Shown piece by piece: positions 1 to 10,267 of a stretch of 42,445 bases of DNA. The translations under genes were made by a program, and so were the position numbers. The notes below the pieces were generated by a model. The model was not told where the DNA came from and ran no database searches. It saw only the letters and a program-made list of their open reading frames with translations. The stretch comes from an uncultured bacterium (lineage in GTDB: Bacteria > Armatimonadota > HRBIN16). The stretch is from contig CAKZNX010000069.1 in the NCBI GenBank assembly GCA_937132045.1, positions 1 to 42,445 of the forward strand. The letters run 5' to 3'. Numbering within the stretch: position 1 is the stretch's first letter; each line of letters opens with the position of its first letter.

Positions 1-2
1 GT

Positions 3-128
3 GGCGAGTGGTTGCTTCGGGAGTATGCTGGGGCAGATGGGGTGGTCCGTCTGGAGAGCGTGGCGGTGGAACTGCCGGTCGCGCTGGTGTATGAGGGTGT
101 TGCTCTCGCCGAAGCCTCTCAGGAATGA
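3..128 (+). CDS. 3' end of an unidentified CDS truncated by the window start
   Basis: Frame 3 is open from the window edge to TGA at 126-128 (GEWLLREYAGADGVVRLESVAVELPVALVYEGVALAEASQE*); too short to assign a family. Confidence 0.5.
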   Translation, partial: GEWLLREYAGADGVVRLESVAVELPVALVYEGVALAEASQE

Positions 129-191
129 ACCAGTCATGATGCACTTGTGATACAGTGAACATATCTCACTTACCCGAGAAGGAGGGCGTTC

Positions 192-2435
192 GTGGAGTAT
201 CCGACGTTTGGTTGGTTTCACCCGCTTCTGTTCGTGCTGTTTCTGCTACTCTTTGCCTCTCTTGCAATTGCAGAGGGGGAGCGCGACACCCCGTTCATTC
301 AGGAAACCGCAGAACGTTACTCGCTCGGCTCGGAGGATGCCAACGATGTGCGCGGTATCGCCGTAGACCGGCAGGGCAACGTGTGGGCAGCGACGCGCGC
401 CGGTATCTACCGACTGAGCCGTTCACAGAACCGCTGGGAAGCCATGATGTCCGCCGAACAGGCAGGACCGGGCTTCTGCGCTTACACCGACCGTGAGGGC
501 ATGGTGTGGATGGGCGCGTGGAACGGGCTGTACCGTGCGGAACAGGACGGCATACGCCGCGTGCAGGGCATCTCCGAACCGGTCTCCGCGCTCTGTGAGG
601 TGGAAGACGAGCTGCAGGCGTTCGGTCCCGATGGGATGTGGCGTATTCGTGGTGATACAGTGACCCATCAGCAGCTGCCCTCGGCGCGAAGTGTGCGTGC
701 CGTACTCGCTGACAGGCAGGGAGGGGTATGGATTGGCACCGACGTCGGACTGTTCCACCACACTGCCAGCGGAAGCTCGTGGTGGAACGATGAGGACTAT
801 TTGCTGAGTGCATCGGTGCGTGGGCTGGCGTACGCCAGCGATGGAGCACTCTGGATAGGCGGTCTGGGCGGTATCACCATACACCGCGAGGGCAAGCGTG
901 TTGGGCATTTCACCACTGCCGATGGCTTGCCCAGCGTGGAGGTGCAGTGTGTGCGCCCTGCCCCGGACGACAGGATGTGGATCGGCACGCCAAAGGGGGT
1001 GGTGCGCACAGACGGCAAGAGCTGGTCACTGCGTCACAGCCTGCGGTGGCTACCCAGCGATGATGTACGCGATGTGGCGTTCGATGCGGATGGCACGGCG
1101 TGGATAGCCACAGCGGGGGGTGTCTCCGCCGTCCGGCGCCGGTCAATCACCCTCGCTGAAAAGGCGCAACACTACCTGAGTATCTGCATGGCGAGGCACG
1201 TCCGTGAGCCCGGACTGGTGGAGAAATGCCTGCTGGAGACGCCGGGCGATGTGAACACATGGAGACCGCGTGATGACGACAACGATGGCGAATACACAGG
1301 AATGTATCTGGCGATGGAGAGCTTCCGCTTCGCGGCGACGAAAGACCCATCTGCACAGGCGAATGCGCGCAGAGCTTTTGGGGCGTCACGTTTCCTCCAA
1401 ACAGTCACCGGCACCAGCGGCTTCGTGGCGCGAACGGTCATCCCGTCAGATTGGAAGCCCTTGAACGACCCCAACCGCACATATACTGATGCGGAATGGG
1501 CAGACGAACGGGTGGCTGACCCACGTCACAAGCGAGTGCACGAGCGATGGCGTCTCAGCGCCGACGGTAAGTGGTTGTGGAAGGGCGATACCAGCAGCGA
1601 TGAGATTACCGGGCACTTCTACGGCTACCTGCATTTCTACGACCTCGCCGCCGACGAAGCCGATAAGCAAGCGGTGCGGGAGCATGTGCGCCGTGTGATG
1701 GACTACATTATCGACTGCGGGTATGTGTTGAAGGATATCGATGGCGCACACACTCGCTGGGCGGTGTGGTCGCCGGAGAAGCTCAATGGCGATCCTGACT
1801 GGGCGCCCGAGCGCGGCATCAACTCGGTGGAGATACTCTCTTTCCTCAAAGCGACCTACCATATCACCGGCGAGGAGAAGTACCAGCGCGAGTACCGCAA
1901 TTTGCTGGATGAACACGGCTACCGCGAGAACGTTAAACGGGCAAAGACCTTCAATTCGGCATGGCGAACGCATATCGACGACGAGCTGCTGGCACTTGCC
2001 TTTCCGGCTCTGTTGCTTTACGAGACCGACCCCGATTTGAAGCGCCTCTATCGGCAGGCGCTGGACACATGGTACGAAGGGGTGAGGCGTGACCAGAACC
2101 CCTGGTTCCATTACCTCTACGCATCGCTAACCGGTACTGCACCCGAGAGGCACGACTCGCTGATGTTCCTTCGGGATGCGCCGCTGGACCTCGTAAGGTG
2201 GACGGTGGACAACACCCGCCGGGAAGACCTGAAGCTGGTTCGCTACCCGGAGATTGACCGCTGGCAGACCGACCGACTGCCTCCACCGAGCGAGCGCGGT
2301 GTGATGCGCTGGGATGATAACCCCTGGACGGCTGTACAGGGGGACGGCGGACACACCGAAAGCGATGGGGTATTCTGGCTGTTGCCCTACTGGATGGGGC
2401 GCTATTACGGTTACATCGAATCCCCAGACAAATAA
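192..2435 (+). CDS. Secreted/membrane-anchored Reg_prop-type beta-propeller protein with a C-terminal helical (alpha/alpha-toroid-like) domain
   Basis: GTG start after GGAGGG; hydrophobic N-terminus; repeated propeller motifs (DRQGNVWAATRAGIYRL, DREGMVWMGAWNGLYR, DRQGGVWIGTDVGLFH, SDGALWIGGLGGI, DDRMWIGTPKGVV, DGTAWIATAGGVS). Confidence 0.8.
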   Translation: MEYPTFGWFHPLLFVLFLLLFASLAIAEGERDTPFIQETAERYSLGSEDANDVRGIAVDRQGNVWAATRAGIYRLSRSQNRWEAMMSAEQAGPGFCAYTDREGMVWMGAWNGLYRAEQDGIRRVQGISEPVSALCEVEDELQAFGPDGMWRIRGDTVTHQQLPSARSVRAVLADRQGGVWIGTDVGLFHHTASGSSWWNDEDYLLSASVRGLAYASDGALWIGGLGGITIHREGKRVGHFTTADGLPSVEVQCVRPAPDDRMWIGTPKGVVRTDGKSWSLRHSLRWLPSDDVRDVAFDADGTAWIATAGGVSAVRRRSITLAEKAQHYLSICMARHVREPGLVEKCLLETPGDVNTWRPRDDDNDGEYTGMYLAMESFRFAATKDPSAQANARRAFGASRFLQTVTGTSGFVARTVIPSDWKPLNDPNRTYTDAEWADERVADPRHKRVHERWRLSADGKWLWKGDTSSDEITGHFYGYLHFYDLAADEADKQAVREHVRRVMDYIIDCGYVLKDIDGAHTRWAVWSPEKLNGDPDWAPERGINSVEILSFLKATYHITGEEKYQREYRNLLDEHGYRENVKRAKTFNSAWRTHIDDELLALAFPALLLYETDPDLKRLYRQALDTWYEGVRRDQNPWFHYLYASLTGTAPERHDSLMFLRDAPLDLVRWTVDNTRREDLKLVRYPEIDRWQTDRLPPPSERGVMRWDDNPWTAVQGDGGHTESDGVFWLLPYWMGRYYGYIESPDK

Positions 2436-2501
2436 GAGCTATCGTAACCTTGCACCTCGTGGAACAGTCTAAATAGTGTATGTGAACGAAGGGAGGGCAC
2501 C

Positions 2502-3563
2502 GTGATGAAAACCTCTGTCTCCCGCTGGAGTTTGCTGATCGCCGCAGTGGTACTTGCGATGGCAGTGACGATGCCTGCCTCTGCGGACGACCTCGGCAAG
2601 CTGTTCAAGAAGACCGAGAGCGGTAAGAGCAAGTCCGATGATCGCTCCTCGCCGAGCAAGAGCGATGGACGCAACACACCCTCAGTCTCGCCCAGCAACA
2701 ACAATACAGACAACAACGACCTGTTCCGCAAAAAGGGCGATCGTGCCCCGGCGCCTGCGCCAAGCCGTCAGCCTGCGCCTGCTCCAGCTACATCCGGTAA
2801 CCGCCCGCAGCCGAGTGGGCGTAATCAGCCGTCGGTAGGACCGGGCGAATACTGGGTCTACCCGTCTGAGGTGCAAACACCCTTTGGAAACCGCCCGCGT
2901 CCGTCCGCTAACGGCATGATCAACCTGGCTCGGCGTACCGGCGAGTGGCAGCCGAACATATACTTCCCGCCGATCAACGACAACTATCGTCGCCACTATC
3001 CACGTGGGGTGGCTTACGGTTTCTATGTACGCACGTACGAGCCGTATCGCGTGTGCCCATCGGTGTACGTGTTCTACACCACCATGCCCGCTTACATCTC
3101 CACCGAGCGAATCGTCGTGGTGGAACGTCCGGTATTCGTGGAGGTGCCGGTCTTCGTCTATCGTGAGGGCTACTACCTGGAGCGAAGCCTGCCCACCCGG
3201 CTGGACGCTACCATTGGCGACATCCAGCGTGCGTGGCGCTACAACAGCCCTGATCTGATCCGGCGTCATCTGCGCTTCGATATGTTCGTGGCGGTGTACC
3301 TGCGCGGCAAGTACGCCTACTCGGTACCTGCTGAGGACTACTTCACAATGACGCTGGACGCCATGCGCAACACCCGTACCATGCGCTTCGCCTTCGACGA
3401 GATCCGCAAGCGCACCAACGATGCGTACGTGCTTTACGGGCAACATGTGTATCAGGACGAGGACGGTCAGGTGCGCACCACCTACATCAGCTATACGGTG
3501 GAGCGCATTGGCAGTGAGTGGATTGTCACCGAGGTGGGTTCCAGTCCAGAGCCTCTGCCCTGA
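2502..3563 (+). CDS. Secreted hypothetical protein with Pro/Ala/Ser-rich linker and C-terminal globular domain
   Basis: Signal-peptide-like N-terminus (LLIAAVVLAMAVTMPASA), low-complexity PAPAPSRQPAPAPA linker, Tyr/Val-rich middle region. Confidence 0.7.
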   Translation: MMKTSVSRWSLLIAAVVLAMAVTMPASADDLGKLFKKTESGKSKSDDRSSPSKSDGRNTPSVSPSNNNTDNNDLFRKKGDRAPAPAPSRQPAPAPATSGNRPQPSGRNQPSVGPGEYWVYPSEVQTPFGNRPRPSANGMINLARRTGEWQPNIYFPPINDNYRRHYPRGVAYGFYVRTYEPYRVCPSVYVFYTTMPAYISTERIVVVERPVFVEVPVFVYREGYYLERSLPTRLDATIGDIQRAWRYNSPDLIRRHLRFDMFVAVYLRGKYAYSVPAEDYFTMTLDAMRNTRTMRFAFDEIRKRTNDAYVLYGQHVYQDEDGQVRTTYISYTVERIGSEWIVTEVGSSPEPLP

Positions 3564-3619
3564 GTGAGTTCAGCCGCATGGGGCTGAGGCTCAATCACAG
3601 CCTGTGCTAAAGCACCAGA

Positions 3620-3654
3620 GAGGGACGGAAGCACGACATCCGTCCCTCGTTTTT
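3620..3654 (+). terminator. Intrinsic terminator downstream of the 2502-3563 ORF
   Basis: 10-bp perfect stem GAGGGACGGA / TCCGTCCCTC with a 9-nt loop followed by GTTTTT. Confidence 0.85.
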
Positions 3655-3688
3655 GGTACAATATCGGTGCTGAGGGGAGGTGAAAGCA

Positions 3689-5158
3689 ATGAGCGAGAAA
3701 TGGGAGGGCAAGCTGGAGCGCATCGACAGCAACCGCTGGCGCATTCCGAAAGACTACAAGAAGGGAATGCGTGTGGATGGCATCATCTACGCCAGCGCGC
3801 GGTTGATAGAGCAGATTGTGCAGGACCAGTCGCCGGAGCAGGTCGCCAACGTCGCCACCCTGCCGGGCATTCAGCAGTACTCCATTGCCATGCCGGATAT
3901 TCACTGGGGATACGGCTTCCCGATAGGAGGGGTGGCGGCAATGGACATCAAGGAGGGCGTGGTTTCGCCCGGTGGCGTGGGTTTCGATATCAACTGTGGG
4001 GTGCGCATGTTACGCACCGACCTCACCGTCGGGCAGGTTCAGCCCAAAATCAAGGAGCTGGTCGACCAGATTTTCCGCGATGTGCCAGCTGGACTGAAAG
4101 GTGAGGGGCTGATCAAAGTGAACCCACAGGAGCTTCGCGAGGTGATGCGCAAAGGCGCTCAGTGGATGATTGAGCACGGCTACGGCTGGGAGGAAGACAT
4201 CGAGCGCAGCGAGCAAAGCACCACGCTGACCGGTCTGTTGCCTCCGGAACCCTCCAACATCTCCAACCGCGCCATCGAGCGGGGTAAGACGCAACTCGGT
4301 ACGCTGGGCGGCGGCAACCACTTCCTGGAAGTGCAGGTGGTGGACGAAATCTACGACCACAAGGTCGCCGAGGTGTTTGGCATCACGCAGGTTGGGCAGA
4401 TTACAGTGATGATACACACCGGTTCGCGCGGGTTCGGACACCAGACCTGTGACGACTATCTGGATGTGATGCAGAGGGCGCAGAAGAAATACGGCATCGA
4501 ACTGCCCGACCGACAGCTTGCCTGTGCACCTATCTCCTCCGAAGAGGGTGAGGACTACCTGACTGCGATGGCGTGTGCCGCGAACTTCGCCTGGGCGAAC
4601 CGACAGGCGATCGCTCACTGGGTGCGACAGGCGTTTGCCAAAGTGTTCGGGGCAAAGCCACACGACCTCGGGATGCACCAGATATACGACGTAGCGCACA
4701 ACATTGCCAAGATCGAGGAGCATGTGATCGATGGCAAGCCGCGCACGGTGTGCGTGCATCGGAAAGGAGCCACGCGTGCGTTCGGTCCGGGACACCCTGC
4801 TGTACCTAAGTGCTACCGCGAGGTGGGACAGCCGGTGTTGATCCCCGGCGACATGGGGCGCTACTCGTTCATTCTGGTGGGTACCGTCACTGCGATGCGA
4901 GAGACGTTTGGTTCCACCTGTCACGGCGCAGGTCGCATGATGAGCCGCCATGGCGCCATGCGCGAGGCGCAGGGACGCAACATCGCTCAGGAATTGGCTG
5001 ATAAAGGCATCTACGTACGGGCACAGAACAAAGCCACCCTGGCTGAGGAAGCCTCCTACGCCTACAAGGACGTGGCGAATGTGGTCGATGTGTGCGAAGG
5101 AGTGGGCATCTCGCGCAAAGTGGCTCGCCTGCGCCCCATCGGAGTGGTGAAAGGCTGA
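3689..5158 (+). CDS. rtcB: RtcB family tRNA-splicing/RNA-repair ligase
   Basis: RtcB motifs: MPDIHWGYGFPIGGVAAMD, GGVGFDINCGVRML, GTLGGGNHFLEVQ, HTGSRGFGHQ, HRKGATRAFGPGHP, STCHGAGRMMSR. ATG at 3689 sits behind GAGGGGAGGTG; the ORF track starts at GTG 3680. Confidence 0.95.
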   Translation: MSEKWEGKLERIDSNRWRIPKDYKKGMRVDGIIYASARLIEQIVQDQSPEQVANVATLPGIQQYSIAMPDIHWGYGFPIGGVAAMDIKEGVVSPGGVGFDINCGVRMLRTDLTVGQVQPKIKELVDQIFRDVPAGLKGEGLIKVNPQELREVMRKGAQWMIEHGYGWEEDIERSEQSTTLTGLLPPEPSNISNRAIERGKTQLGTLGGGNHFLEVQVVDEIYDHKVAEVFGITQVGQITVMIHTGSRGFGHQTCDDYLDVMQRAQKKYGIELPDRQLACAPISSEEGEDYLTAMACAANFAWANRQAIAHWVRQAFAKVFGAKPHDLGMHQIYDVAHNIAKIEEHVIDGKPRTVCVHRKGATRAFGPGHPAVPKCYREVGQPVLIPGDMGRYSFILVGTVTAMRETFGSTCHGAGRMMSRHGAMREAQGRNIAQELADKGIYVRAQNKATLAEEASYAYKDVANVVDVCEGVGISRKVARLRPIGVVKG

Positions 5159-5225
5159 GTAATTGGGGCTGCGCCGTTCTCGGGAACCTTCGGCTGCCCA
5201 GCTTCTGTTTTCCGATGGCGACCCT

Positions 5226-7526
5226 ATGAGGAGGGCATCAGCCGTGTACGCTCCCAGATGGGGTATACTCAAAGCCGTACTGCTAGTGCCCCTATCTATT
5301 CTGCGGGCAGTCGGAGGTAACATGCCACAAGATTCCGGTGACGTGTTCGCGGCTCTGCAACGCTGTCATGTGGTTTGGGATAGCCCCTCAGCGGACAGCT
5401 CGGGATCGATGCCGCTGGGCAACGGGGATGTAGGGGTGAACCTCTGGGTTGAGCCGAACGGCGACCTCGTCTTCTATCTGAGCAAAACCGACGCCTGGAG
5501 CGAGAACAACCGTCTGCTGAAACTGGGCAGGATACGGGTGTCAGTGCAGCCTTCTCTGTTCAGCTGGGGAGGCTTTTGCCGGCAGGAACTGCGCCTGTTA
5601 AGCGGCGAGATCGTGGTGCAGGCTGGCGATCCCCGCAAGCCTGCGCTTCTGCGGGTGTGGGTGGATGCGAACCGTCCCGTGGTCTGGGTGGATGTGGAGA
5701 GCCCAGAGCCAGTGCATGTGCAGGCCCAGCTGGAGGTGTGGCGCACCAGAGACCGAAGGCTGGAAGGACGCGAGCTATTCAGCGCATACGGCATGATGGA
5801 ATCGCCATTCCCTGTGATCGAACATGCCGATACGGTACTGGAAACACCGAAAGATGCGCTTATCTGGTATCATCGCAATTCCACCTCGATCTACGAACTG
5901 ACCCTGCGTCACCAGGGACTGCAGAGCCTGATTGGAAAGCTTCCGGATCCCCTGCTGCACCGCACTTTCGGCGGGATGATACGTGGCAAAGGGCTGACGC
6001 GAACGGACCGGCACACCTTACGCAGCACCTCGCCGGGAAAGCGGTTTTCTGTGGCGGTGCATGTGCTGACGGCGCAAACGCCGACCGTGGAAGAATGGCT
6101 TCACCAGCTGCAGGCTCAGGCAAAAAAGGTGGAGTCTATGGCGCGCACGCAGGCGCGCGCTGCCCATCAGCGCTGGTGGCAGAGCTTCTGGCGACGCAGC
6201 TGGATCGTGGTGACCGGAAGCCCAGAGGCAGAGGTGGTAACTCAGGGCTACACGCTGCAGAGATTCGTCAATGCCTGCGCGGGGCGTGGGGCGTATCCCA
6301 TCAAGTTCAATGGTTCTATATTCACCGTCGACTCGCGTGAGCCGGATGAACAGTTCGATGCCGATTACCGCCGATGGGGCGGAGAGTACTGGCTCCAGAA
6401 CACCCGATTGCTTTACTGGACGATGTTACCTGCAGGCGATTTCGATATGATGCGCCCCCTGTTCGAGATGTATCGCAAAGCGCTTCCTCTGGCTCGGGAG
6501 AGGACAAAGACATATTTTGGGCATGAAGGGGCTTATTTCCCCGAGACCATCACCTCGTGGGGCACCTACGCCAACGTCAACTACGGCTGTAACCGCGAGA
6601 ACAAACCGGTCTCTCACATCGACAACCCCTACATCCGTTACTATTACTCCTGCAACCTGGAACTGCTGGCGCTGGCTCTGGACTATTTCCTCCACACCGG
6701 CGACAAGCGGTTCCTGAATGAGACTCTTCTGCCTTTTGCCGATGCCTTCGTCACCTTTTACGACCGACACTTTCCGCGTGACGAAAACGGCAAGCTCCTG
6801 TTCAAACCCTCGCAGGCTCTGGAGACGTATCCGAGCACCATCAATCCCCTGCCCGACATCGCGGGACTGCAGTGGGTGCTGGATGGGCTGTTGCGATTGC
6901 CGCTGGGAGCGGAGGGGGCAGACCGGCGCAACCAGTGGCGGCGGCTGCTGGGACAGCTTCCACCTTTGCCGATGAAAACGGAAGGCAACGCGACCTACTT
7001 TGTGCCTGCGCGGGAGATCCTCGCGGACCCCATCAATTCGGAAAACCCCGAGCTGTATGCGGTGTTCCCTTACCGGTTGTACGGCGTGGAGAAGCCCGAC
7101 CTGGACATGGCGCGTCGAACGTACGCACGCAGAGTCTACAAGGGCAACGAAGGCTGGCGTCAGGACCCCATCTGGGCGGCTCTGCTGGGCTTAATCGATG
7201 AGGCGAAAGCGATGGTATCTCAGCGCTTCGCCACCAAACACGCAGGCAGCCGTTTCCCTGCCTTCTGGGGACCGAACTACGACTGGATACCCGATCAGGA
7301 CCACGGCTGTGGGGGGATGATCGCCCTGCAGGCAATGCTGATGCAGACCAGTGGCGACCGCATCCTGCTCTTTCCTGCATGGCCCCGTGACTGGGATGTT
7401 TCGTTCCGACTGCACGCGCCTGGCAAGACAGTGGTAGAGGGCGAACTGCGCGGCGGCAAACTGCGTGCTCTGAAGGTAACGCCCGCAAACAAAGAGAAAG
7501 ATGTTACCGTGTTCGAGCCACAATAG
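5226..7526 (+). CDS. DUF5703-type / GH95-like (alpha/alpha)6 glycoside hydrolase
   Basis: [45 protein letters not shown] is typical of DUF5703/alpha-fucosidase-like N-termini. Start chosen at ATG 5226 (signal-like segment follows); the ORF track starts at TTG 5163. Confidence 0.75.
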   Translation: MRRASAVYAPRWGILKAVLLVPLSILRAVGGNMPQDSGDVFAALQRCHVVWDSPSADSSGSMPLGNGDVGVNLWVEPNGDLVFYLSKTDAWSENNRLLKLGRIRVSVQPSLFSWGGFCRQELRLLSGEIVVQAGDPRKPALLRVWVDANRPVVWVDVESPEPVHVQAQLEVWRTRDRRLEGRELFSAYGMMESPFPVIEHADTVLETPKDALIWYHRNSTSIYELTLRHQGLQSLIGKLPDPLLHRTFGGMIRGKGLTRTDRHTLRSTSPGKRFSVAVHVLTAQTPTVEEWLHQLQAQAKKVESMARTQARAAHQRWWQSFWRRSWIVVTGSPEAEVVTQGYTLQRFVNACAGRGAYPIKFNGSIFTVDSREPDEQFDADYRRWGGEYWLQNTRLLYWTMLPAGDFDMMRPLFEMYRKALPLARERTKTYFGHEGAYFPETITSWGTYANVNYGCNRENKPVSHIDNPYIRYYYSCNLELLALALDYFLHTGDKRFLNETLLPFADAFVTFYDRHFPRDENGKLLFKPSQALETYPSTINPLPDIAGLQWVLDGLLRLPLGAEGADRRNQWRRLLGQLPPLPMKTEGNATYFVPAREILADPINSENPELYAVFPYRLYGVEKPDLDMARRTYARRVYKGNEGWRQDPIWAALLGLIDEAKAMVSQRFATKHAGSRFPAFWGPNYDWIPDQDHGCGGMIALQAMLMQTSGDRILLFPAWPRDWDVSFRLHAPGKTVVEGELRGGKLRALKVTPANKEKDVTVFEPQ

Positions 7527-7540
7527 CTGAAGGGGGAACC

Positions 7541-8488
7541 ATGCCGCGCGCAATAGTGACAGGTGGAGCGGGCTTTTTGGGGTCGCATCTGGTAGATCGC
7601 CTGCTGGCGGAGGGCTACGAGGTTATTGCGCTGGACAACCTCATTACAGGCACGGTGGAGAACATTGTGCACCTCGCAGGAAACGAGCGTTTTCGCTTCA
7701 TCAAACAGGATGTCACCGAGTACCTGTACATCGATGGACCGGTAGACATCATCTTTCACTTTGCCTCACCTGCCAGCCCTGTGGACTTCGCCAACAGACC
7801 CATCCAGATACTGAAGGTGAACTCGCTGGGAACTCACAAAACCCTAGGGCTGGCGAAGGCGAAGGGGGCGCGCTACGTGCTGGCGTCCACCTCGGAGGTA
7901 TACGGCGATCCGCTGGTTCACCCCCAGCCGGAAGAGTATTCGGGTAACGTGAACCCCGTAGGCGTTCGTGGCGCATACGACGAAGGCAAGCGCTTTGCCG
8001 AAGCAATTACCATGGCATACCACCGTCATCATGGGCTGGACACGCGCATTGTGCGTATCTTCAACACGTTTGGTGAACGGATGCGCCTCGACGACGGCAG
8101 AATGATCCCGAACTTCATTGGGCAGGCGTTGCGCGGCGAGCCGATCACGGTGTATGGGGACGGGCAACAGACGCGCAGCTTCTGCTATGTGTCCGACCTG
8201 ATCGAGGGCATCTGGAGGTTGTCCCAGCTGCCCAACTATCACGAACCGGTGAACATCGGCAACCCGGACGAGCGAACGGTTCTGGACGTGGCGTCTCTGG
8301 TGAAGGAACTGTCGGGTAGCGCCAGCGAGATTGTCTTCCGCCCGCTGTTTTCACCGGACGAGCCGCGCCGACGCAAGCCGGACATTACCCGCGCGAGGCA
8401 GCTGCTGGGCTGGCAGCCGCAGGTGACGCTGGAGGAGGGGCTGAGGCGCACCATCGACTACTTCCGGGCGCGCCTGCCTGTTCCCTAA
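7541..8488 (+). CDS. NAD-dependent epimerase/dehydratase, UDP-glucuronate decarboxylase-like (extended SDR)
   Basis: [11 protein letters not shown] Rossmann motif; YDEGK (YxxxK) catalytic motif; [25 protein letters not shown] resembles UXS proteins. Confidence 0.9.
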   Translation: MPRAIVTGGAGFLGSHLVDRLLAEGYEVIALDNLITGTVENIVHLAGNERFRFIKQDVTEYLYIDGPVDIIFHFASPASPVDFANRPIQILKVNSLGTHKTLGLAKAKGARYVLASTSEVYGDPLVHPQPEEYSGNVNPVGVRGAYDEGKRFAEAITMAYHRHHGLDTRIVRIFNTFGERMRLDDGRMIPNFIGQALRGEPITVYGDGQQTRSFCYVSDLIEGIWRLSQLPNYHEPVNIGNPDERTVLDVASLVKELSGSASEIVFRPLFSPDEPRRRKPDITRARQLLGWQPQVTLEEGLRRTIDYFRARLPVP

Positions 8489-8952
8489 TCCTGTTTCTGC
8501 GCTTCCTCTTCTGCTGCAACCGCCTCGAGGAAAGCGTCTACCCCTGCCTGCGCCACAATACGGTCCTGTTCGATAGTGCCTGAGCTGACGCCTACCGCGC
8601 CGATGACCTGCCCGTTGACTATAATGGGCAGCCCTCCACCGAAAATCATAAAACGCCCCTGATTGCTGACATGAATGCCGTAGGCAGGACCGCCCTGTGG
8701 CGAAGCGATGGTGGCATATTCGTGCGTGCCGCGTCGCGTGCCGGCTGCGGTGAACGCCTTGTTGATGGCGATGTCGATGCTGGTGATGCGCGCGTTGTCC
8801 ATCCGGCAGAAGGCTATCAGGTTCCCGCCGTCGTCCACTACGGCGATGTCCATGTCCTGTCCCAGTTCGCGCGATTTCTCCTCGCACGCGTGAACGATGA
8901 ACTTTGCACCCTCCAGTGTCAGTTTGATACGATTCTTATGCACCAGTGCCAT
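8485..8952 (-). CDS. GlcG/HbpS family heme-binding-like protein (DUF336)
   Basis: [67 protein letters not shown]...GAVGVSSGT. Start at MALVHK. Confidence 0.88.
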   Translation of the reverse strand: MALVHKNRIKLTLEGAKFIVHACEEKSRELGQDMDIAVVDDGGNLIAFCRMDNARITSIDIAINKAFTAAGTRRGTHEYATIASPQGGPAYGIHVSNQGRFMIFGGGLPIIVNGQVIGAVGVSSGTIEQDRIVAQAGVDAFLEAVAAEEEAQKQD

Positions 8953-9121
8953 AACACCCCGCCTCCATCGTTCGGAATAGTTGGCTTGCTGACAATCGAC
9001 GTTCTCAGTATACCACTTCGCGCAACGGGCAAGCAACGGGAGCACCGACGTCACGGTTACCGGGTGCCTGCCAAAGCCCCGAAATACCCGCGTGGAGTGG
9101 GGTATGCTGGACAGCGACCGG

Positions 9122-9154
9122 CTTAAAAGTACCTTAACAATTGCGCGATATGAT
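9122..9154 (+). promoter_or_regulatory. Putative Pho box plus -10 element for the pst operon
   Basis: Direct repeat CTTAAAA-GTAC-CTTAACA (9122-9139), then 9 nt to TATGAT (9149-9154). Confidence 0.5.
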
Positions 9155-9203
9155 ACCAGCGGTGGGGATTCGACGTCTATTGCTGGATGGAGGAGTGATT
9201 ACG

Positions 9204-10262
9204 ATGCTTCGCAAAGGCGCGACTTTCTGGAGTGTGCTGGTTCTTGCCAGCTCGCTAGTCATCGCAGGGTGCGCTCCGAAGAAGGAGTCAACAACCACAA
9301 CCGGCGCCCCGACAAAGATACAAATCACGGGAGCCGGATCCACGTTTGTGAACCCGATTATGTCTCGCTGGTCGTCCGAGTACGAGAAGCTTGCCGGCGT
9401 GCAGGTGAATTACCAGAGTATCGGTAGCGGTGGTGGTATTCAGCAGTTCAAAGAAGGCACCATCGACTTCGGCGCGACCGACGTCACGGTTTCCGAAGAG
9501 GAAGAGAAGAGTTTTACCCGCTCGTTCGTTCAGTTCCCCGTCGTAGCGGGTACGGTGGCGATAGTGTACAATCTGCCCGGTTTTACCGAGAACCTGAAAC
9601 TGACCCCGGCAGTGCTGGTGGATATCTTTCTGGGCAAGATTAAGAAGTGGAACGACCCACGCCTCTCTCTGCTGAACCCGGGCGTGAATCTCCCGAACAT
9701 GGACATCGTGGTGGTGCACCGCTCGGATGGGAGCGGAACCACCTATATCCTGACCGACTATCTCAGCACGGTCAGCGAGGAGTGGAAGCAGAAGGTGGGG
9801 CGTGGCAAGTCGGTCAGCTGGCCCGTGGGCGTTGGGGGTAAAGGTAACGAGGGCGTCACTGGACAGGTGAAGCAGCTGCCCGGCGCCGTTGGCTATGTGG
9901 AACTGAACTACGCGCGGCAGAACAACCTGACCTTTGCAGCCATTCAGAACACGGCGGGTACATTCGTCCTGCCCAGCCAGGAGACCGGTGCGGAAGCCAC
10001 CCGCGTGGCGGTGGAGCGGCTCAAGACGGATATCCGAAGCAGTGTGGTGAACATGCCCGGCGGCAACAGCTATCCCATCACCGGCTTCGTGTACGTGCTG
10101 GTGGACAAACAGCCGAAGGATGCCGCCAAAGGCGCAGAAGTCAAGAAGTTCTTCGAGTGGGTACTGAAGGAAGGACAGAAGATGGCTGGTGAGCTGGACT
10201 ACGTACCGCTCGCCGACGAAGCTGTCCAGATGTCGCTGGCAAAGCTTGCTGAGGTACCGTAA
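9204..10262 (+). CDS. pstS: Phosphate ABC transporter substrate-binding lipoprotein PstS
   Basis: Lipobox VIAGC; ITGAGSTFVNPIMSRWSSEY; HRSDGSGTTYILTDYLS; GAVGYVELNYA. ATG 9204 after AGGAGTG. Confidence 0.95.
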   Translation: MLRKGATFWSVLVLASSLVIAGCAPKKESTTTTGAPTKIQITGAGSTFVNPIMSRWSSEYEKLAGVQVNYQSIGSGGGIQQFKEGTIDFGATDVTVSEEEEKSFTRSFVQFPVVAGTVAIVYNLPGFTENLKLTPAVLVDIFLGKIKKWNDPRLSLLNPGVNLPNMDIVVVHRSDGSGTTYILTDYLSTVSEEWKQKVGRGKSVSWPVGVGGKGNEGVTGQVKQLPGAVGYVELNYARQNNLTFAAIQNTAGTFVLPSQETGAEATRVAVERLKTDIRSSVVNMPGGNSYPITGFVYVLVDKQPKDAAKGAEVKKFFEWVLKEGQKMAGELDYVPLADEAVQMSLAKLAEVP

Positions 10263-10267
10263 CGGCG

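Noticed and set aside
2700-2860. Pro/Ala/Ser-rich repeats as a tandem DNA repeat
   Set aside because: Low-complexity protein linker; the nucleotide sequence is not a regular tandem repeat.
4010-5323. 437-aa minus-strand ORF opposite rtcB
   Set aside because: Antisense shadow ORF; His/Val/Leu-rich, no motifs.
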